Positions 46,247 to 58,914 of a stretch of 64,000 nucleotides of DNA are shown here, piece after piece. This DNA is from Phaseolibacter flectens ATCC 12775 (GTDB lineage Bacteria; Pseudomonadota; Gammaproteobacteria; Enterobacterales; Enterobacteriaceae). The translations under genes were made by a program, and so were the position numbers. Position 1 is the stretch's first letter, and every line of letters starts with the position of its first letter. The DNA lies in assembly GCF_000518745.1 (NCBI RefSeq), contig NZ_JAEE01000001.1, positions 555,084 through 619,083 of the forward strand, in the 5' to 3' direction. The notes beneath the pieces were generated by a model. It worked only from the letters and a program-made list of their open reading frames with translations, ran no database searches and was not told where the DNA came from.

Positions 46247-46624
46247 GTGGCCATCAGCAGAGATATTAAAATTAGTATCGAGACTCAGTATAGGGAAGAG
46301 CAATCACTGCCAATGCAGCAACGTTTTGTTTTTTCTTATACAATTACAATTCGTAATTATAGCCATGAAATGATACAACTGATGGAAAGGTATTGGCAAA
46401 TCACTGATGGTAACGGTGCTGAACATACGGTACAAGGGGAAGGCGTTGTCGGCCAACAACCTACTATTGCCCCAGGTCAGGCCTTTCAGTATACCAGTGG
46501 CTCGGTTTTGGAAACGCCATTTGGTACGATGCAAGGGCATTATTTAATGCAACTTCTCAATGGGGATCAATTTCAAGTACCGATCCCTGTTTTCAGATTG
46601 AATGCGACCCATCAATTACATTAA
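46247..46624 (+). CDS. apaG: ApaG, fibronectin III-fold protein
   Basis: ApaG is a small conserved protein of unsettled function, often encoded with apaH. I chose the GTG at 46247, two bases after the rsmA stop with AGAGGT eight bases upstream. It yields 125 residues, the E. coli length; an earlier frame opening lies inside rsmA. The sequence shows the Fn3-like core with FSYTITIRN, RYWQITDGNG and GEGVVGQQP, and the invariant TPFGTMQGHY near residue 100. Confidence 0.93.
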   Translation: MAISRDIKISIETQYREEQSLPMQQRFVFSYTITIRNYSHEMIQLMERYWQITDGNGAEHTVQGEGVVGQQPTIAPGQAFQYTSGSVLETPFGTMQGHYLMQLLNGDQFQVPIPVFRLNATHQLH

Positions 46625-46660
46625 TTTATTCGGCTGATAGCGCACAAGAGAGCTCAATTG

Positions 46661-47479
46661 ATGAGTACCTATCTTATTGGTGACATACATGGATGTTACA
46701 ACGAATTTACGGCTCTGCTAGAGCAAGTCCAATTTAATGCTTTACGTGACACTCTTTGGCTAACCGGCGATCTTGTTGCCAGAGGCCCAGACTCTTTAAA
46801 AGTCCTGCGTAAAGTACGTGACCTTGGTGATTGCGTTCGTCTTGTTCTAGGAAACCACGATTTGCACCTGTTAGCTGTTTATGCTGGCATTAGCCGTAAT
46901 AAACCGAAAGATAAACTGAATGAACTGCTCGACGCCCCAGACTGCGATGAACTCATTAACTGGTTACGTAGACAACCTCTGTTACAAATTGATCCCCAGA
47001 AAAACCTTATCATGGCGCACGCGGGTATCACACCACAATGGGATTTGACCACAGCACAAGGCTGTGCAAGAGAGCTCAATCTCATACTCAGTAGTGACAG
47101 CTACCCATTATTGCTGAATACCATGTACGGTGATATGCCAAATCATTGGTCAGATAAACTCAGTGGGCTGGCGAGACTTCGTTTTAGTTGTAATGCATTG
47201 ACTCGAATGCGATATTGTTTCCCACATGGCCAGTTAGATATGATTTGCAAAGAGCCACCCGATAAGGCAACGCCTCCCTTACTGCCTTGGTTCAATATTC
47301 CCCGTCAGATCCCAGAACAGTACACGATCGCCTTTGGTCATTGGGCTTCTCTACAAGGCAAGGGAACCCCTAACGGTGTACTGGCCATGGATACTGGCTG
47401 CTGCTGGGGGGGGCATTTAACCCTGTTACGGTTTGAGGATAAGTGTTATTTCCAGCAGCCTGCAATGCAAGCCTGCTGA
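46661..47479 (+). CDS. apaH: ApaH, diadenosine tetraphosphatase
   Basis: ApaH hydrolyses Ap4A and related alarmones and can decap Np4-capped RNA. I start at the ATG at 46661 ([16 protein letters not shown]); a TTG directly before it is in frame but unneeded. The 272 residues carry the metallophosphatase motifs [16 protein letters not shown] and GNHDLHLL, plus HAGITPQWD and FGHWASLQG. Length is slightly below E. coli (280). Confidence 0.96.
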   Translation: MSTYLIGDIHGCYNEFTALLEQVQFNALRDTLWLTGDLVARGPDSLKVLRKVRDLGDCVRLVLGNHDLHLLAVYAGISRNKPKDKLNELLDAPDCDELINWLRRQPLLQIDPQKNLIMAHAGITPQWDLTTAQGCARELNLILSSDSYPLLLNTMYGDMPNHWSDKLSGLARLRFSCNALTRMRYCFPHGQLDMICKEPPDKATPPLLPWFNIPRQIPEQYTIAFGHWASLQGKGTPNGVLAMDTGCCWGGHLTLLRFEDKCYFQQPAMQAC

Positions 47480-47535
47480 ATGAAAGTAGCCACTCTCCAA
47501 AAATTGTTTGTGTGACTTGTCGTGCAGTGCCGCTT

Positions 47536-48024
47536 TTACTGGCGGCGCTCAAGAATTTCAAAAAAGATAGCGTGGCTATTTTGCTGATCTTGCTCTCGGA
47601 ATTCACTGAAAACAGTCACCCATTGCTCTGTATCAAATTCTGGGAACTGAGTATCGCCCTCCACTTCACCATCTATATGAGTCAAATAAATCCGATCCGC
47701 TCGCGGTAACATTTGCTGATAGATATTACCTCCACCAATCACCATGATTTCTGACTCATCACCTGCTATCTTTAACGCATGTTCAAGATCCTCAGCCCAA
47801 TGAACATTAGGGCAAGGTGCACAAAGCGGTTGCCGGCTGACGACAATATTGGTGCGTTGAGGTAATGCTCGCCCAATAGACTGAAAAGTTTTCCGTCCCA
47901 TGATCACGGGTTTGTTGATGGTATGTTTTTTAAACCAAGCTAAATCAGCAGGTAAATGCCATGGCATCGCGTTATCGCTGCCAATGACTCGTTCAGCTGC
48001 CATCGCAACTATCAGACTAATCAT
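47536..48024 (-). CDS. folA: FolA, dihydrofolate reductase
   Basis: FolA reduces dihydrofolate to tetrahydrofolate with NADPH and is the trimethoprim target. The 162 residues (E. coli 159) have the substrate-site [17 protein letters not shown] (with Asp27-type acid), the NADPH-binding [15 protein letters not shown], and [16 protein letters not shown]. It converges with apaH across a gap of about 56 bases. In E. coli it lies far from carB, but here only about 215 bases separate them. Confidence 0.97.
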   Translation of the reverse strand: MISLIVAMAAERVIGSDNAMPWHLPADLAWFKKHTINKPVIMGRKTFQSIGRALPQRTNIVVSRQPLCAPCPNVHWAEDLEHALKIAGDESEIMVIGGGNIYQQMLPRADRIYLTHIDGEVEGDTQFPEFDTEQWVTVFSEFREQDQQNSHAIFFEILERRQ

Positions 48025-48192
48025 ATATTATTCCCGAATCAAGTTAGTCGCTATGATACGAAATGGAGAAGGCCACGTCGAGCCGCATCAGCAGATTATT
48101 CATCGTCCGGGATATTATTCACAGAATTAAGACTGTCATGATGATTATGGATGGAGTAAAGGGGGTACGAAGTTTCAGCATATCATGACTGG

Positions 48193-48221
48193 TAATAAAA
48201 AGGCTTGCTTGCACAAGCCTT
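48193..48221 (-). terminator. Intrinsic terminator of carAB
   Basis: AAGGCTTG (48200-48207) and CAAGCCTT (48214-48221) form an 8-bp stem with a 6-nt loop, 20 bases beyond the carB stop. On the minus strand it is followed by TTTTATTA. The plus strand also reads into T-rich sequence, so it could work in both directions. Confidence 0.85.
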
Positions 48222-48240
48222 TATTTATTCAGAGACAAGC

Positions 48241-51200
48241 TCAAGCCTGTTTGATTTGTTGATGCATCTCTTGAACAGAAATAACTCGCTCTGTTGCATC
48301 CGCTTGCAGAGCTTGGGTGGTGGCCAAGCCCCCATTTAGCGTCGTATCATAATGAACTTTATACTGTAACGCACTTCGCCGTATCAACCGGGAATCAATA
48401 ATCGCCTGACGCCCTGCTGTGGTGTTTACAATATAACTGTATTCACCATTTTTTATTCTGTCCTGAATGTGAGGTCGCCCTTCATGCACTTTATTAACCA
48501 AACGAGGGTTAATCCCCGCTTCTCCCAGCGCAATCGCTGTACCATGGGTCGCATCCAGCTCAAAACCAAACGCCAGTAAACGTCTTGCAACCTGCACTAC
48601 TTTTTGTTTATCTTCTTCCCTGACAGACAGCAAAGCCCGACCTGATTTTTTCATGGTCGCTTGGGAACCGAGCATTGCTTTAGCAAATGCCTCAGCAAAG
48701 GTACGGCCTACCCCCATGACCTCACCGGTCGATCGCATTTCTGGACCGAGAATAGGGTCAACACCGGGGAATTTATTAAACGGCAGTACCACTTCCTTCA
48801 CCGAATAATACGGCGGAATGACTTCATGTGTGATCCCCTGCTCACTGAGACTTCGGCCAGCCATCACTCTCGCCGCCACTTTCGCTAATGCGACTCCCGT
48901 TGCTTTAGAGACAAAAGGCACCGTACGCGCCGCCCGAGGATTGACTTCGATCAAATAGACCTCATTATCCTTAACGGCAAACTGGGTATTCATTAGACCG
49001 CATACATTCAGTTCCAAAGCCAGTTGTTGCACTTGGTGACGCATTTTATCTTGAATTTGCTGACTTAAGGTATAGGCAGGTAATGAACAAGCAGAATCAC
49101 CGGAGTGGACGCCAGCCTGCTCAATATGCTCCATGATGCCTCCGATTAATACCCTTTCACCATCACAGATAGCATCGATATCGACTTCCACTGCATCATC
49201 CAAAAAACGATCTAGCAAAACGGGGGCATCATTGGAAACGGAGACAGCATGGGTAAAGTAACGTTTTAAATCAACCTCATCATAGACAATTTCCATTGCA
49301 CGGCCGCCTAATACATAAGAAGGCCTGACCACCAAAGGGTAACCAATCAACAGCGCTTTTTCGACTGCCTGTTCGAGGGTCGTCACTGTTGCATTGGCCG
49401 GTTGTTTTAGCTCCAGCTTTTCTACCGCTTGTTGAAAGCGCTCACGATCCTCAGCCCGATCAATCGCATCTGGACTGGTTCCAATGACAGGGACGCCGGC
49501 CGCTTCCAATGCTCTCGCTAATTTCAGAGGGGTTTGGCCACCATACTGAACAATCACACCTTTCGGTTGTTCAATACGCACAATTTCCAAGACATCCTCT
49601 AAGGTGACCGGTTCAAAATAAAGGCGATCAGAGGTATCATAGTCTGTAGAAACCGTCTCTGGATTACAGTTAACCATAATGGTCTGGTAGCCATCTTCTC
49701 TCAGTGCTAAGGCAGCATGAACACAGCAGTAATCAAATTCAATCCCCTGTCCAATCCGATTGGGTCCTCCACCGAGGATCATGATTTTATCTCGTCCTAC
49801 CTCTGGATTGGCCTCGCATTCCTGTTCATAGGTTGAGTAAAGATACGCGGTATCTGTTGCAAACTCAGCGGCACAAGTATCAACTCGCTTATAGACAGGA
49901 TACAGATGATACTGATGGCGTAACTGACGGATCTCATGGCAAGATACGCCTGTTAAGCTCGCCAACCGTTCATCGGCAAACCCTTTCCGTTTCAGCTGTA
50001 ATAAAAAGTCTTTATTGAGTGCAGTGATACCTTTGCGAACCACTTGTTCTTCCAATCTGACCAATTCTTCAATCTGTACTAAGAACCAACGATCAATATT
50101 AGTCAGACGAAATACGCCATCAACTGACATGCCTAATCTGAACGCATCAGCCACATACCAAATTCTTTCTGCACCGGCATCTTTTAGCTCACGACGAACC
50201 AAGGTCAAGGCTTGAGGATCCTCCATACTGACTTTGGGATCAAACCCAGACGCACCGACCTCGAGGCCTCGTAATGCTTTTTGTAACGACTCCTGCAAAG
50301 TCCGTCCAATTGCCATCACTTCACCCACAGATTTCATCTGTGTGGTCAGACGATCATTACTGCCTGCAAATTTTTCGAAATTAAAGCGAGGAATTTTGGT
50401 CACAACATAATCAATGGCAGGCTCAAAAGAGGCAGGTGTCCGACCACCGGTGATATCGTTAAGTAATTCATCCAGCGTGAAACCCACTGCAAGTTTTGCG
50501 GCTATTTTTGCAATAGGAAAGCCTGTGGCTTTTGATGCCAGTGCCGATGAACGCGAGACACGGGGATTCATTTCAATAATAATTAATCTGCCATTTTCAG
50601 GATTAACGGCAAATTGTACGTTTGATCCACCAGTCTCAACCCCAATCTCTCTGAGTACAGCCATCGAGGCATTACGCATGATCTGGTATTCTTTGTCGGT
50701 GAGCGTTTGCGCCGGGGCGACGGTGATTGAATCACCAGTATGGATCCCCATCGGATCCAAGTTTTCGATGGAACAAACAATGATGCAATTATCATTCTTA
50801 TCCCGCACCACTTCCATTTCATATTCTTTCCAACCAATCAGCGATTCATCAATCAGTAATTCCTTGGTGGGCGATAAATCCAAACCACGTTCGCAGATCT
50901 CTTCAAACTCTTCTCGGTTCCAAGCGATACCGCCGCCGCTGCCCCCCATGGTAAAAGACGGTCGAATAATACAAGGAAAACCGACTTGTTCTGCGACTTG
51001 CAGCGCCTCTTCCATGGTATGAGCAATCCCCGATCGGGCCGTATCCAAACCAATTTTCTTCATGGCTTGATCAAAACGACGACGATCTTCAGCCTTATCG
51101 ATGGCATCGGCTGTCGCCCCAATCAAACTAACATTGAATTCGGCCAACACCCCTTGCCGCTCCAATTCTAATGCACAATTAAGGGCCGTTTGCCCCCCCA

Positions 51201-51468
51201 TTGTGGGTAATACGGCATCTGGCCGCTCTTTTTCAATAATACGTCTGACGACCTGCCAGTTAATGGGTTCGATATAGGTCGCATCCGCCATATCCGGATC
51301 CGTCATGATGGTAGCCGGATTGGAGTTAACGAGGATGACTCGATACCCCTCTTCGCGCAGAGCTTTACACGCCTGTGCGCCTGAATAGTCAAATTCACAA
51401 GCCTGACCAATAACAATAGGTCCCGCGCCCAATATAAGGATCGATTTCAAATCAGTACGTTTTGGCAT
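48241..51468 (-). CDS. carB: CarB, carbamoyl phosphate synthetase large subunit
   Basis: CarB makes carbamoyl phosphate from ammonia, bicarbonate and two ATP for arginine and pyrimidine synthesis. The 1075 residues (E. coli 1073) consist of two homologous ATP-grasp halves. The first begins [20 protein letters not shown] split near residue 10 with [14 protein letters not shown], and the second begins [19 protein letters not shown] near 558. A C-terminal MGS-like regulatory domain (from about 936) contains the ornithine and UMP site. The gene follows carA after 20 bases. Confidence 0.98.
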   Translation of the reverse strand: MPKRTDLKSILILGAGPIVIGQACEFDYSGAQACKALREEGYRVILVNSNPATIMTDPDMADATYIEPINWQVVRRIIEKERPDAVLPTMGGQTALNCALELERQGVLAEFNVSLIGATADAIDKAEDRRRFDQAMKKIGLDTARSGIAHTMEEALQVAEQVGFPCIIRPSFTMGGSGGGIAWNREEFEEICERGLDLSPTKELLIDESLIGWKEYEMEVVRDKNDNCIIVCSIENLDPMGIHTGDSITVAPAQTLTDKEYQIMRNASMAVLREIGVETGGSNVQFAVNPENGRLIIIEMNPRVSRSSALASKATGFPIAKIAAKLAVGFTLDELLNDITGGRTPASFEPAIDYVVTKIPRFNFEKFAGSNDRLTTQMKSVGEVMAIGRTLQESLQKALRGLEVGASGFDPKVSMEDPQALTLVRRELKDAGAERIWYVADAFRLGMSVDGVFRLTNIDRWFLVQIEELVRLEEQVVRKGITALNKDFLLQLKRKGFADERLASLTGVSCHEIRQLRHQYHLYPVYKRVDTCAAEFATDTAYLYSTYEQECEANPEVGRDKIMILGGGPNRIGQGIEFDYCCVHAALALREDGYQTIMVNCNPETVSTDYDTSDRLYFEPVTLEDVLEIVRIEQPKGVIVQYGGQTPLKLARALEAAGVPVIGTSPDAIDRAEDRERFQQAVEKLELKQPANATVTTLEQAVEKALLIGYPLVVRPSYVLGGRAMEIVYDEVDLKRYFTHAVSVSNDAPVLLDRFLDDAVEVDIDAICDGERVLIGGIMEHIEQAGVHSGDSACSLPAYTLSQQIQDKMRHQVQQLALELNVCGLMNTQFAVKDNEVYLIEVNPRAARTVPFVSKATGVALAKVAARVMAGRSLSEQGITHEVIPPYYSVKEVVLPFNKFPGVDPILGPEMRSTGEVMGVGRTFAEAFAKAMLGSQATMKKSGRALLSVREEDKQKVVQVARRLLAFGFELDATHGTAIALGEAGINPRLVNKVHEGRPHIQDRIKNGEYSYIVNTTAGRQAIIDSRLIRRSALQYKVHYDTTLNGGLATTQALQADATERVISVQEMHQQIKQA

Positions 51469-51488
51469 TAGACAGCTCCTGATTAGGC

Positions 51489-52631
51489 CTAGGCTACACG
51501 GTTGGCAGCAATTAATTCAATAAAATGGTCAAACAGGGGTGCCGCATCATGGGGGCCAGGGCTAGCTTCAGGGTGCCCCTGAAAACCAAAAGCGGGTTTA
51601 TCACGCCGCTGGATCCCTTGAACTGTACCGTCAAATAACGAAACATGAGTAATACTGAGACACGCCGGCAGTTGCTGTTCATCCACAGCAAAACCATGAT
51701 TTTGTGCGGTGATCATTACCACATCCTTCTGTAAATCTTTCACGGGATGGTTTGCACCATGGTGCCCCAGTTTCATTTTGACTGTTTTCGCACCACTGGC
51801 CAAGGCGAGTAATTGATGGCCAAGGCAGATACCAAAAAGCGGGAGATTATGGTGCAAAAAAGTTTCAATCGCTTTGATGGCATACTCGCAAGGCTCAGGG
51901 TCACCGGGACCATTCGATAAAAAGATGCCATCAGGATTGAGTGACAATACCGCTTCAGCGCAAGTTTCAGCTGGCACAACGGTCAACCTGCAGCCCCGAT
52001 CAACCAGCATCCTCAGGATATTCGATTTAGCACCAAAATCATAAGCTACAACATGCCAAGGTAAGTCCGCTTCCGAGTGTTCCTTGGTTCGATTATCCAC
52101 TACTTGCCAGCTGCCCTGCATCCAACGGTAAGGTTGCTTGGTGCTAACCACTCGCGCTAAGTCCATCCCTTTAAGACCAGGGAATTGTTGAGCTTGTTGT
52201 AATGCCAAGGTCGGATCAAGTTGATCGCCTGCAATAATGCAGCCATTCAATGCGCCTTTTTCTCGCAGTAAACGCGTCAGTTTTCGGGTATCAATATCGG
52301 CGATAGCGACAATGTTGTGTTGTTTTAGATAGCTGGCCAGATCATCTCGACTGCGGTAATTGCTGGCAATCAATGGCAAATCTCTAATGATTAAACCTTG
52401 TGCCTGCACCTTTGAAGATTCTTCATCATCTGCGTTTGTCCCGGTATTGCCAATATGGGGATAAGTGAGAGTGACAATTTGTTGTGAGTAGGAAGGATCA
52501 GTGAGAATTTCTTGATAGCCGGTCATTGAGGTATTAAAAACAACTTCACCCGTCACTGTTCCCGACGCGCCGATGGCCCGGCCGTAGAATTCGGTTCCGT
52601 CTTCCAGAACCAGGATTGCTGACTTAATCAA
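51489..52631 (-). CDS. carA: CarA, carbamoyl phosphate synthetase small subunit
   Basis: CarA is the glutamine amidotransferase subunit that feeds ammonia to CarB. I chose the TTG at 52631 (read as [15 protein letters not shown]) because GGAGGA lies five bases upstream and E. coli carA also starts with TTG. An in-frame TTG four codons earlier overlaps that ribosome binding site. The 380 residues contain the class I amidotransferase nucleophile [13 protein letters not shown] and the [12 protein letters not shown] motif with catalytic His and Glu. Regulation is described in the upstream boxes. Confidence 0.97.
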   Translation of the reverse strand: MIKSAILVLEDGTEFYGRAIGASGTVTGEVVFNTSMTGYQEILTDPSYSQQIVTLTYPHIGNTGTNADDEESSKVQAQGLIIRDLPLIASNYRSRDDLASYLKQHNIVAIADIDTRKLTRLLREKGALNGCIIAGDQLDPTLALQQAQQFPGLKGMDLARVVSTKQPYRWMQGSWQVVDNRTKEHSEADLPWHVVAYDFGAKSNILRMLVDRGCRLTVVPAETCAEAVLSLNPDGIFLSNGPGDPEPCEYAIKAIETFLHHNLPLFGICLGHQLLALASGAKTVKMKLGHHGANHPVKDLQKDVVMITAQNHGFAVDEQQLPACLSITHVSLFDGTVQGIQRRDKPAFGFQGHPEASPGPHDAAPLFDHFIELIAANRVA

Positions 52632-52665
52632 AACTTCCTCCAAAGGAATAAATAGTCACAATGAC

Positions 52666-52679
52666 TGCATATTAATTCG
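52666..52679 (-). promoter_or_regulatory. ArgR (ARG box)-like site at the arginine promoter of carAB
   Basis: The plus-strand sequence TGCATATTAATTCG matches the ARG box core TGNATWWWWATNCA at all but one specified base. It lies about 35 bases before the carA start. On the minus strand it overlaps a possible -10 (TAATAT) paired with TTGATT 18 bases upstream, the layout of E. coli carA P2 repressed by arginine. A second box is not clear. Confidence 0.5.
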
Positions 52680-52854
52680 ATATGAGGCACTAAATCAATG
52701 TTTAAAATCTTTACTTATTAATTTTATTTTAAACGCTCGCATTCTAAAGTTTAGTCTCGCTAAAGTCTATACAATTAAGCATTAAAATTTATTTTTTCAG
52801 GGTGATTTTGATAGAAATGAATCATAAGACCAATAAATACAGATATAATTAAAA

Positions 52855-52870
52855 AAACAAACGTTTACGT
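52855..52870 (-). promoter_or_regulatory. PurR box-like site upstream of carAB
   Basis: AAACAAACGTTTACGT matches the PurR operator consensus ANGCAANCGNTTNCNT with only one mismatch (A for G at position 3). It lies about 225 bases upstream of carA. In E. coli PurR acts at the distal carAB promoter P1, so a purine-sensitive P1 is plausible here. Confidence 0.55.
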
Positions 52871-53015
52871 GATGAAAAAATTGTGACAGCAACCAAAAAA
52901 ACACCAAAAAGATAAAACCAGGAAGAAAAAGCGCTAAAATCGCCATATTAAGAGTATAAAAAAAAATAAAAATGTCAAAATAATCCAATAAACATAAAAA
53001 ACAAATGATAACCTT
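52871..53015. other. A-rich remainder of the carA-dapB spacer
   Basis: The plus strand is strongly A-rich here. An 85-codon minus-strand frame across 52797-53054, rich in Phe and Leu, is a by-product of that skew, has no ribosome binding site and overlaps the dapB terminator and PurR-like box. I see no gene. The A-tracts may bend the DNA upstream of the carAB promoters. Confidence 0.5.
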
Positions 53016-53045
53016 CAAAAATAAAAAAAGGGTATAAATACCCTT
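53016..53045 (-). terminator. Intrinsic terminator of dapB
   Basis: AAGGGTAT (53028-53035) and ATACCCTT (53038-53045) pair around a very short loop. On the minus strand the hairpin is followed by a run of T residues (TTTTTTTATTTTT). It lies 35 bases beyond the dapB stop, separating dapB from the carAB promoter region. Confidence 0.8.
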
Positions 53046-53079
53046 ATAAAACAAATCAATAAAAATAGATTAATGAAAT

Positions 53080-53922
<843 letters not shown>

Positions 53923-54118
53923 CTAAGATTACCTAGGTCATGCGAGTATTACCAGTCAGATAAAAGAAGTTATTAGAAATTACACTGATTGTCAGATAGC
54001 CAGCAATGGATCAAATAGCGGTCAGATTTTACGTACACGATGGCGATCCGCTCAGTGTCATTGCAATCGGTGAAGAATAACGCGGGCTGGCAAAAATGAA
54101 GGGGGGCGAAGACTGACT

Positions 54119-54149
54119 CACAGCCATCAACAGGGGGGTGATGGCTGTG
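54119..54149 (-). terminator. Strong hairpin after ispH
   Basis: CACAGCCATCA (54119-54129) and TGATGGCTGTG (54139-54149) form a perfect 11-bp stem with a 9-nt G-rich loop, 9 bases beyond the ispH stop. No T-run follows on the minus strand, so it may be a processing or stabilising hairpin as much as a terminator of the ribF-ispH operon. Confidence 0.6.
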
Positions 54150-54158
54150 CCTCTCGCT

Positions 54159-55112
54159 TTAACTTTGGTCTTTTACATCAAGCCTTAGCTCTTTGGGGAC
54201 TTCGAAAACAATATTTTCCGGCTGCCCTTCTAACTGGACGACGTTTTTACCCCCCAGTTGTTGCAATCGGCTCAATACCTGTTGCACCAAAATATCGGGG
54301 GCAGACGCACCAGCGGTAACACCGACACGCTGTACACCAGTAAACCATTCTGGCTGGATGTCATCAGCAGAATCAATCAGTTTGGCCAATCTGCCTGCCC
54401 GCTGGGCTAACTCCGCTAGACGATTAGAATTTGACGAATTACGCGAACCAACCACCAGCACGACTTCCGCCTGCGCCGCGAGATCACGCACGGCTTGCTG
54501 TCGATTGGTGGTTGCATAACAAATATCATCTTTCCTCGGGCCAATGATCGCTGGAAAACGATGACGCAAAGCATCAATTACCTGTGAGGTATCATCTACA
54601 GATAATGTCGTTTGTGTCATAAAACACAAATTTGCTTCATCTTTTACGACAAGCTTAGCAACATCATCCGGTGATTCCACCAAATACATTCCACCTCGCG
54701 CGTTATTATATTGTCCCATGGTGCCTTCCACTTCTGGATGGCCAGCATGACCGATGAGAATGGCTTCAACACCTTTGCGACTCGCCCGCGCCACTTCCAT
54801 ATGCACTTTGGTCACCAATGGACAGGTTGCATCGAAGAGCATGGTGAGCTGACGGGATCTCGCCTCAGCTCTTACGGCTTGTGAGACACCATGCGCAGAA
54901 AAAATCAAGATTGCACCATCAGGCACTTCACTGATTTCTTCAATGAAAATAGCCCCCCGCTCACGCAAGCTGTTCACCACATAGCGGTTATGTACCACTT
55001 CATGTCTCACATAGATAGGTGCGCCATACATTTCCAACGCTCGGTCAACAATACTGATCGCACGATCGACCCCGGCACAGAAACCGCGCGGGTTAGCTAG
55101 CAATATCTGCAC
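54159..55112 (-). CDS. ispH: IspH (LytB), HMBPP reductase
   Basis: IspH performs the last step of the MEP isoprenoid pathway, reducing HMBPP to IPP and DMAPP with a [4Fe-4S] cluster. The 317 residues contain its three cluster cysteines in [11 protein letters not shown] (Cys12), [11 protein letters not shown] (near 97) and [13 protein letters not shown] (near 198). The start is GTG at 55112, with GGAGG six to seven bases upstream, inside the end of fkpB (20-base overlap). It is the last gene of the ribF-ileS-lspA-fkpB-ispH operon. Confidence 0.97.
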   Translation of the reverse strand: MQILLANPRGFCAGVDRAISIVDRALEMYGAPIYVRHEVVHNRYVVNSLRERGAIFIEEISEVPDGAILIFSAHGVSQAVRAEARSRQLTMLFDATCPLVTKVHMEVARASRKGVEAILIGHAGHPEVEGTMGQYNNARGGMYLVESPDDVAKLVVKDEANLCFMTQTTLSVDDTSQVIDALRHRFPAIIGPRKDDICYATTNRQQAVRDLAAQAEVVLVVGSRNSSNSNRLAELAQRAGRLAKLIDSADDIQPEWFTGVQRVGVTAGASAPDILVQQVLSRLQQLGGKNVVQLEGQPENIVFEVPKELRLDVKDQS

Positions 55113-55566
55113 GTTTTGCCTCCGCTTCAGGATCCAGCGCTAAGACTTCAAGATCAAAAGTAATCGCCTGGCCTGCTAAAGGATGATTGAAATCCACAGT
55201 CACCGAGTCGCCCGCAATCTCTTTTACCACTCCCGGCATTTCGCTGCCATCCATCGCAGTAAAGAGCAAGATCGCACCGGGGGTAGGCACACCGGTTGTC
55301 GTGAAATCACGTAAAGAAAAATACTGAATTAAATCAGGAACAGCGTGGCCATAAGCATCCTGAGCCATCAGGGTAAAATGGTGTTTATCGCCGACGGCAA
55401 GTGGCTGTAACTGCCGTTCAAGTTCTGGGGACAAACTGCCATCTCCCAAACGTAATAGAACCGGCTTTCCGCTCTGACGGGTTGACTCCGCCACACTGCC
55501 ATCAGCTAAGGTCAACTGCAAATGGACCAACAAACTGGTCGGCTGGGGTTGCTGCTGTTGGGTCAT
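55093..55566 (-). CDS. fkpB: FkpB (SlpA), FKBP-type peptidyl-prolyl isomerase
   Basis: FkpB is a small cytoplasmic FKBP-type isomerase and chaperone of the SlyD group. The 157 residues have the FKBP core [16 protein letters not shown] and [16 protein letters not shown], followed by the insert-in-flap region (about 70-125), with [19 protein letters not shown] near the end. E. coli FkpB has 149 residues. It begins in an ATGA overlap with lspA and overlaps ispH by 20 bases. Confidence 0.94.
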   Translation of the reverse strand: MTQQQQPQPTSLLVHLQLTLADGSVAESTRQSGKPVLLRLGDGSLSPELERQLQPLAVGDKHHFTLMAQDAYGHAVPDLIQYFSLRDFTTTGVPTPGAILLFTAMDGSEMPGVVKEIAGDSVTVDFNHPLAGQAITFDLEVLALDPEAEAKRADIAS

Positions 55567-56072
55567 TGTGGCCCCTTGGCTATGCTCGCAGTTTTACTTG
55601 GTATGACACTCTCCAACACGAGAAGAGCAGCACCAACACAAATACCGCAATCTGCAATATTGAACGTCGCGAAATGCCATCCACCAACATAAAAATCAAT
55701 AAAATCCACCACAAATCCGTGCCAGAGCCTATCCACCAAGTTGCCTAAAGCCCCACCAATAATCATTGCATAGGCAATATTAGATAAACGCTGAGTCGCT
55801 TGACTGCGAAACATAATAACCAACAGTGCAATGGCTATTACTACCGCTAATACGGCAAACACCCAACGCTGCCATCCGCCCTTATCAGCAAGGAAGCTGA
55901 ACGCTGCACCATAATTATGGGCATAGAAAAGATTGAAAAATGGCATCAAAGGTAAGGTCTCATGCAATCGCATATGACCCGTTACCCAGTTTTTACTGAG
56001 CATGTCTGCGAGGATCACCACCACAGACACCCACAACCAAACCAAACCCGATGAACCCTTTGTTTTTGTCAT
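55563..56072 (-). CDS. lspA: LspA, lipoprotein signal peptidase II
   Basis: LspA cleaves signal peptides from diacylated prolipoproteins in the inner membrane. The 169 residues contain four transmembrane helices and the two catalytic aspartates in [10 protein letters not shown] (near 125) and [11 protein letters not shown] (near 145), along with [11 protein letters not shown]. The ATG overlaps the ileS stop by one base. The enzyme is the globomycin target. Confidence 0.96.
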   Translation of the reverse strand: MTKTKGSSGLVWLWVSVVVILADMLSKNWVTGHMRLHETLPLMPFFNLFYAHNYGAAFSFLADKGGWQRWVFAVLAVVIAIALLVIMFRSQATQRLSNIAYAMIIGGALGNLVDRLWHGFVVDFIDFYVGGWHFATFNIADCGICVGAALLVLESVIPSKTASIAKGPQ

Positions 56073-58888
56073 TATACAAACTCACGCTGTTCGCCATTCT
56101 CTGCGATATTGGAATAACACCGACCACAGACTTCAAGATGCTGCGCATTCTGTCCAACATCGTGGGTATAATGCCAGCAACGCGGGCATTTATCACCGCT
56201 GGCAGACTTAAGAACAATCTTAAGTCCGCTAACCTGCTCACTGCTGATTGCATCCGCAGGACTATCCTCAATTGCTGCGATGGAAACCGCAGACGTCAAT
56301 AATGCAAACCGCAATTCAGCACCAAGGAGATTGAGCGTTTTCGCTAAATCTTCGCTGACAAATAACGTGATATCCGCCTCCAAGGCGCCACCAACCTTCT
56401 TATCATTGCGCGCCTGCTCAATGACTTTGTTTACTTCTGTCCGGATTTTAAGGAGTTCAGACCAAAAATCATCATTCAACGCTGTCTTCGTTTCTAAACC
56501 AAACAATCCTTGATACCATTCCCCTGTAAACACATAAGGGTCACGTTTACCGGGTAAGTATTCCCAAATTTCATCCGCCGTGAAGGAGAGGATCGGTGCG
56601 ATCCAGCGAACCAGTGCTTCGGCAATATGCCACAAGGCACTTTGGCAGCTACGGCGCGCCAGACTGTCTTCCTTCGCGGTATACTGACGATCTTTAATGA
56701 TATCCAGATAAAAAGAACCCATCTCAACCGAACAAAATTGCATCAATCGCTGTACTACGCCATGAAAATCATAATTTTCATAAGATTGGATAATATCTTG
56801 CTGCGCCGCATTAGCACGCGCAACAGCCCAGCGATCAACCAGCACCATGTGATCCGGAGTAATCAGATCGGTTTCAGGATTAAACCCGTTTAAATTGGCC
56901 AATAAAAAGCGAGCTGTATTGCGAATCCGCCGGTAAGCATCAGCGGAACGTTTCAGAATTTCATCAGATACCGCCATTTCGCCACTGTAATCTGTTGAGG
57001 CAATCCATAAACGCAGAATGTCTGCCCCCAGTTTATCCATGACCTGCTGTGGGCTAATCGTATTACCTAATGATTTAGACATTTTCCGACCTTGACCATC
57101 AACGGTAAAGCCATGGGTCAGTACTTGGCGGTAAGGGGCTGTATTTTTAATTGCGGTGGAGATCATCAATGAAGACATAAACCAACCACGGTGCTGATCC
57201 GATCCTTCTAGGTAAATATCTGCATTCTGTTGATGGAATTCAGGTCGCGTATCCACGACGGTACAGCTGGTCGAACCTGAGTCAAACCACACATCAAGGG
57301 TATCAGGCACTTTTTCATAGTTGTCAGCCTCATCACCGAGGATCTCAGTCAGCTCGAGATCCCAAAAGGCCTGAATCCCATTCTGCTCAACGCGTTGCGC
57401 AATTTTCTCCATCAGCGTGTGCATCTCTGGATGCAGTTCCCCTGTCTGTTTGTGCACCACTAAGGACATGGGTACTCCCCACGTTCTCTGACGAGAAATA
57501 CACCAATCAGGACGATTTGCCACCATTGATTCAATGCGTGCTTGACCCCAATCAGGGATCCATTGCACCCCTTTAATTTCATTCAGTGATTGCGCACGCA
57601 ACCCTTGTTTTTCCATGCTAATAAACCATTGTGGCGTTGCGCGGAATATAATTGGGGTTTTGTGTCGCCAGCAATGTGGATAGCTGTGGTGAAGATCCGC
57701 AAGGTGCAATAATGCGCCTTTGCGACGTAAAATATCAACCACGACGGGATTCGCTTTAAAGACGTTCAATCCATCCAATTCCGGATACGTACCCGGTAAA
57801 TAGCAACCATCGCTGCCGACCGGATTTGCCACCTCCAGTCCATATTTTTGTCCAATGATATAGTCATCGGGGCCATGGCCAGGTGCCGTATGCACGGCGC
57901 CGGTTCCTGCATCTAAGGTCACATGCTCCCCTAAGAGAACAGGCACATCAAAATCCAAAAACGGATGCTGGAACCGTAAGGATCCCAAAGCGGCCCCCGT
58001 GCATTCTCCAAGCACAGACCAATCGGTCAAGTTGGCTCGTTGCATCACCGTTTCAACTAAGCCTTTTGCCAAGATCAAAGACTGGCCTTGAATTTCGATC
58101 AGTTGATAGTCAAAATCAGCATTCACACTGATCGCTCGGTTGGAAGGCAAAGTCCAAGGCGTGGTCGTCCAGATAACTAAGCTGATGGGTTTAGTCAGTG
58201 ATGGGATGGCAAATATTTCAGCGACAGCAGCGGCATCGGAGGCTTGGAATAAGACATCGATTGAGGGTGACGTTTTATCATAATATTCAACTTCCGCTTC
58301 AGCCAAAGCCGAGCGACAATCAAGACACCAATGGACCGGTCTCGCTCCTTTCTGCAAATGGCCATTAGCTATAATGCGTGACAGCGCACGGATAATATTG
58401 GCTTCAGTGGTAAAATCCATGGTTAAGTAAGGACGATCCCACTCACCCAAGACCCCTAATCGAATAAAATCGCGTTTTTGCCCCTCAACTTGCGAGGCGG
58501 CATAATCACGGCACGCTTGACGGAATTCTGCTGCCGTGACTTTATCACCTGGCTTACCAATCTGCTGCTCGACTTTGTGTTCAATGGGTAAACCATGGCA
58601 GTCCCACCCGGGGATATAAGGTGCATCAAAACCGGATAATCCTTTCGATTTAATGATAATATCTTTAAGGATTTTATTCACTGAGTGACCAATGTGAATG
58701 TCACCATTGGCATACGGAGGGCCATCATGCAGAATGAAGGTTTTTTTACCTTTTTTAGCTGTTCTGATCGCCTGATAGAGGCCAGCTTTGTTCCAGCTTT
58801 CCAGTCTTGCTGGCTCACGCTTAGCTAAATCGCCCCGCATAGGAAACCCTGTTTCCGGCAGGTTCAGGGTATTTTTATAGTCACTCAT
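56072..58888 (-). CDS. ileS: IleS, isoleucyl-tRNA synthetase
   Basis: IleS charges tRNA-Ile and edits misactivated valine. The 938 residues (the E. coli length) include the class I signatures [11 protein letters not shown] (near 58-68) and [10 protein letters not shown] (near 601-610). The editing domain contains [13 protein letters not shown], and the C-terminal zinc site has CPRCWHY and CGRCYSN. It lies 26 bases after ribF and overlaps lspA by one base, as in E. coli. Confidence 0.98.
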   Translation of the reverse strand: MSDYKNTLNLPETGFPMRGDLAKREPARLESWNKAGLYQAIRTAKKGKKTFILHDGPPYANGDIHIGHSVNKILKDIIIKSKGLSGFDAPYIPGWDCHGLPIEHKVEQQIGKPGDKVTAAEFRQACRDYAASQVEGQKRDFIRLGVLGEWDRPYLTMDFTTEANIIRALSRIIANGHLQKGARPVHWCLDCRSALAEAEVEYYDKTSPSIDVLFQASDAAAVAEIFAIPSLTKPISLVIWTTTPWTLPSNRAISVNADFDYQLIEIQGQSLILAKGLVETVMQRANLTDWSVLGECTGAALGSLRFQHPFLDFDVPVLLGEHVTLDAGTGAVHTAPGHGPDDYIIGQKYGLEVANPVGSDGCYLPGTYPELDGLNVFKANPVVVDILRRKGALLHLADLHHSYPHCWRHKTPIIFRATPQWFISMEKQGLRAQSLNEIKGVQWIPDWGQARIESMVANRPDWCISRQRTWGVPMSLVVHKQTGELHPEMHTLMEKIAQRVEQNGIQAFWDLELTEILGDEADNYEKVPDTLDVWFDSGSTSCTVVDTRPEFHQQNADIYLEGSDQHRGWFMSSLMISTAIKNTAPYRQVLTHGFTVDGQGRKMSKSLGNTISPQQVMDKLGADILRLWIASTDYSGEMAVSDEILKRSADAYRRIRNTARFLLANLNGFNPETDLITPDHMVLVDRWAVARANAAQQDIIQSYENYDFHGVVQRLMQFCSVEMGSFYLDIIKDRQYTAKEDSLARRSCQSALWHIAEALVRWIAPILSFTADEIWEYLPGKRDPYVFTGEWYQGLFGLETKTALNDDFWSELLKIRTEVNKVIEQARNDKKVGGALEADITLFVSEDLAKTLNLLGAELRFALLTSAVSIAAIEDSPADAISSEQVSGLKIVLKSASGDKCPRCWHYTHDVGQNAQHLEVCGRCYSNIAENGEQREFV

Positions 58889-58914
58889 CGGTTTCTCAGT
58901 TCCATTTTCGGTTG

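Noticed and set aside
52797-53054. 85-codon hydrophobic minus-strand ORF in the carA-dapB spacer
   Set aside because: It arises from A-rich plus-strand sequence (Phe/Leu/Ile bias), lacks a ribosome binding site, and overlaps the dapB terminator and the PurR-like box.
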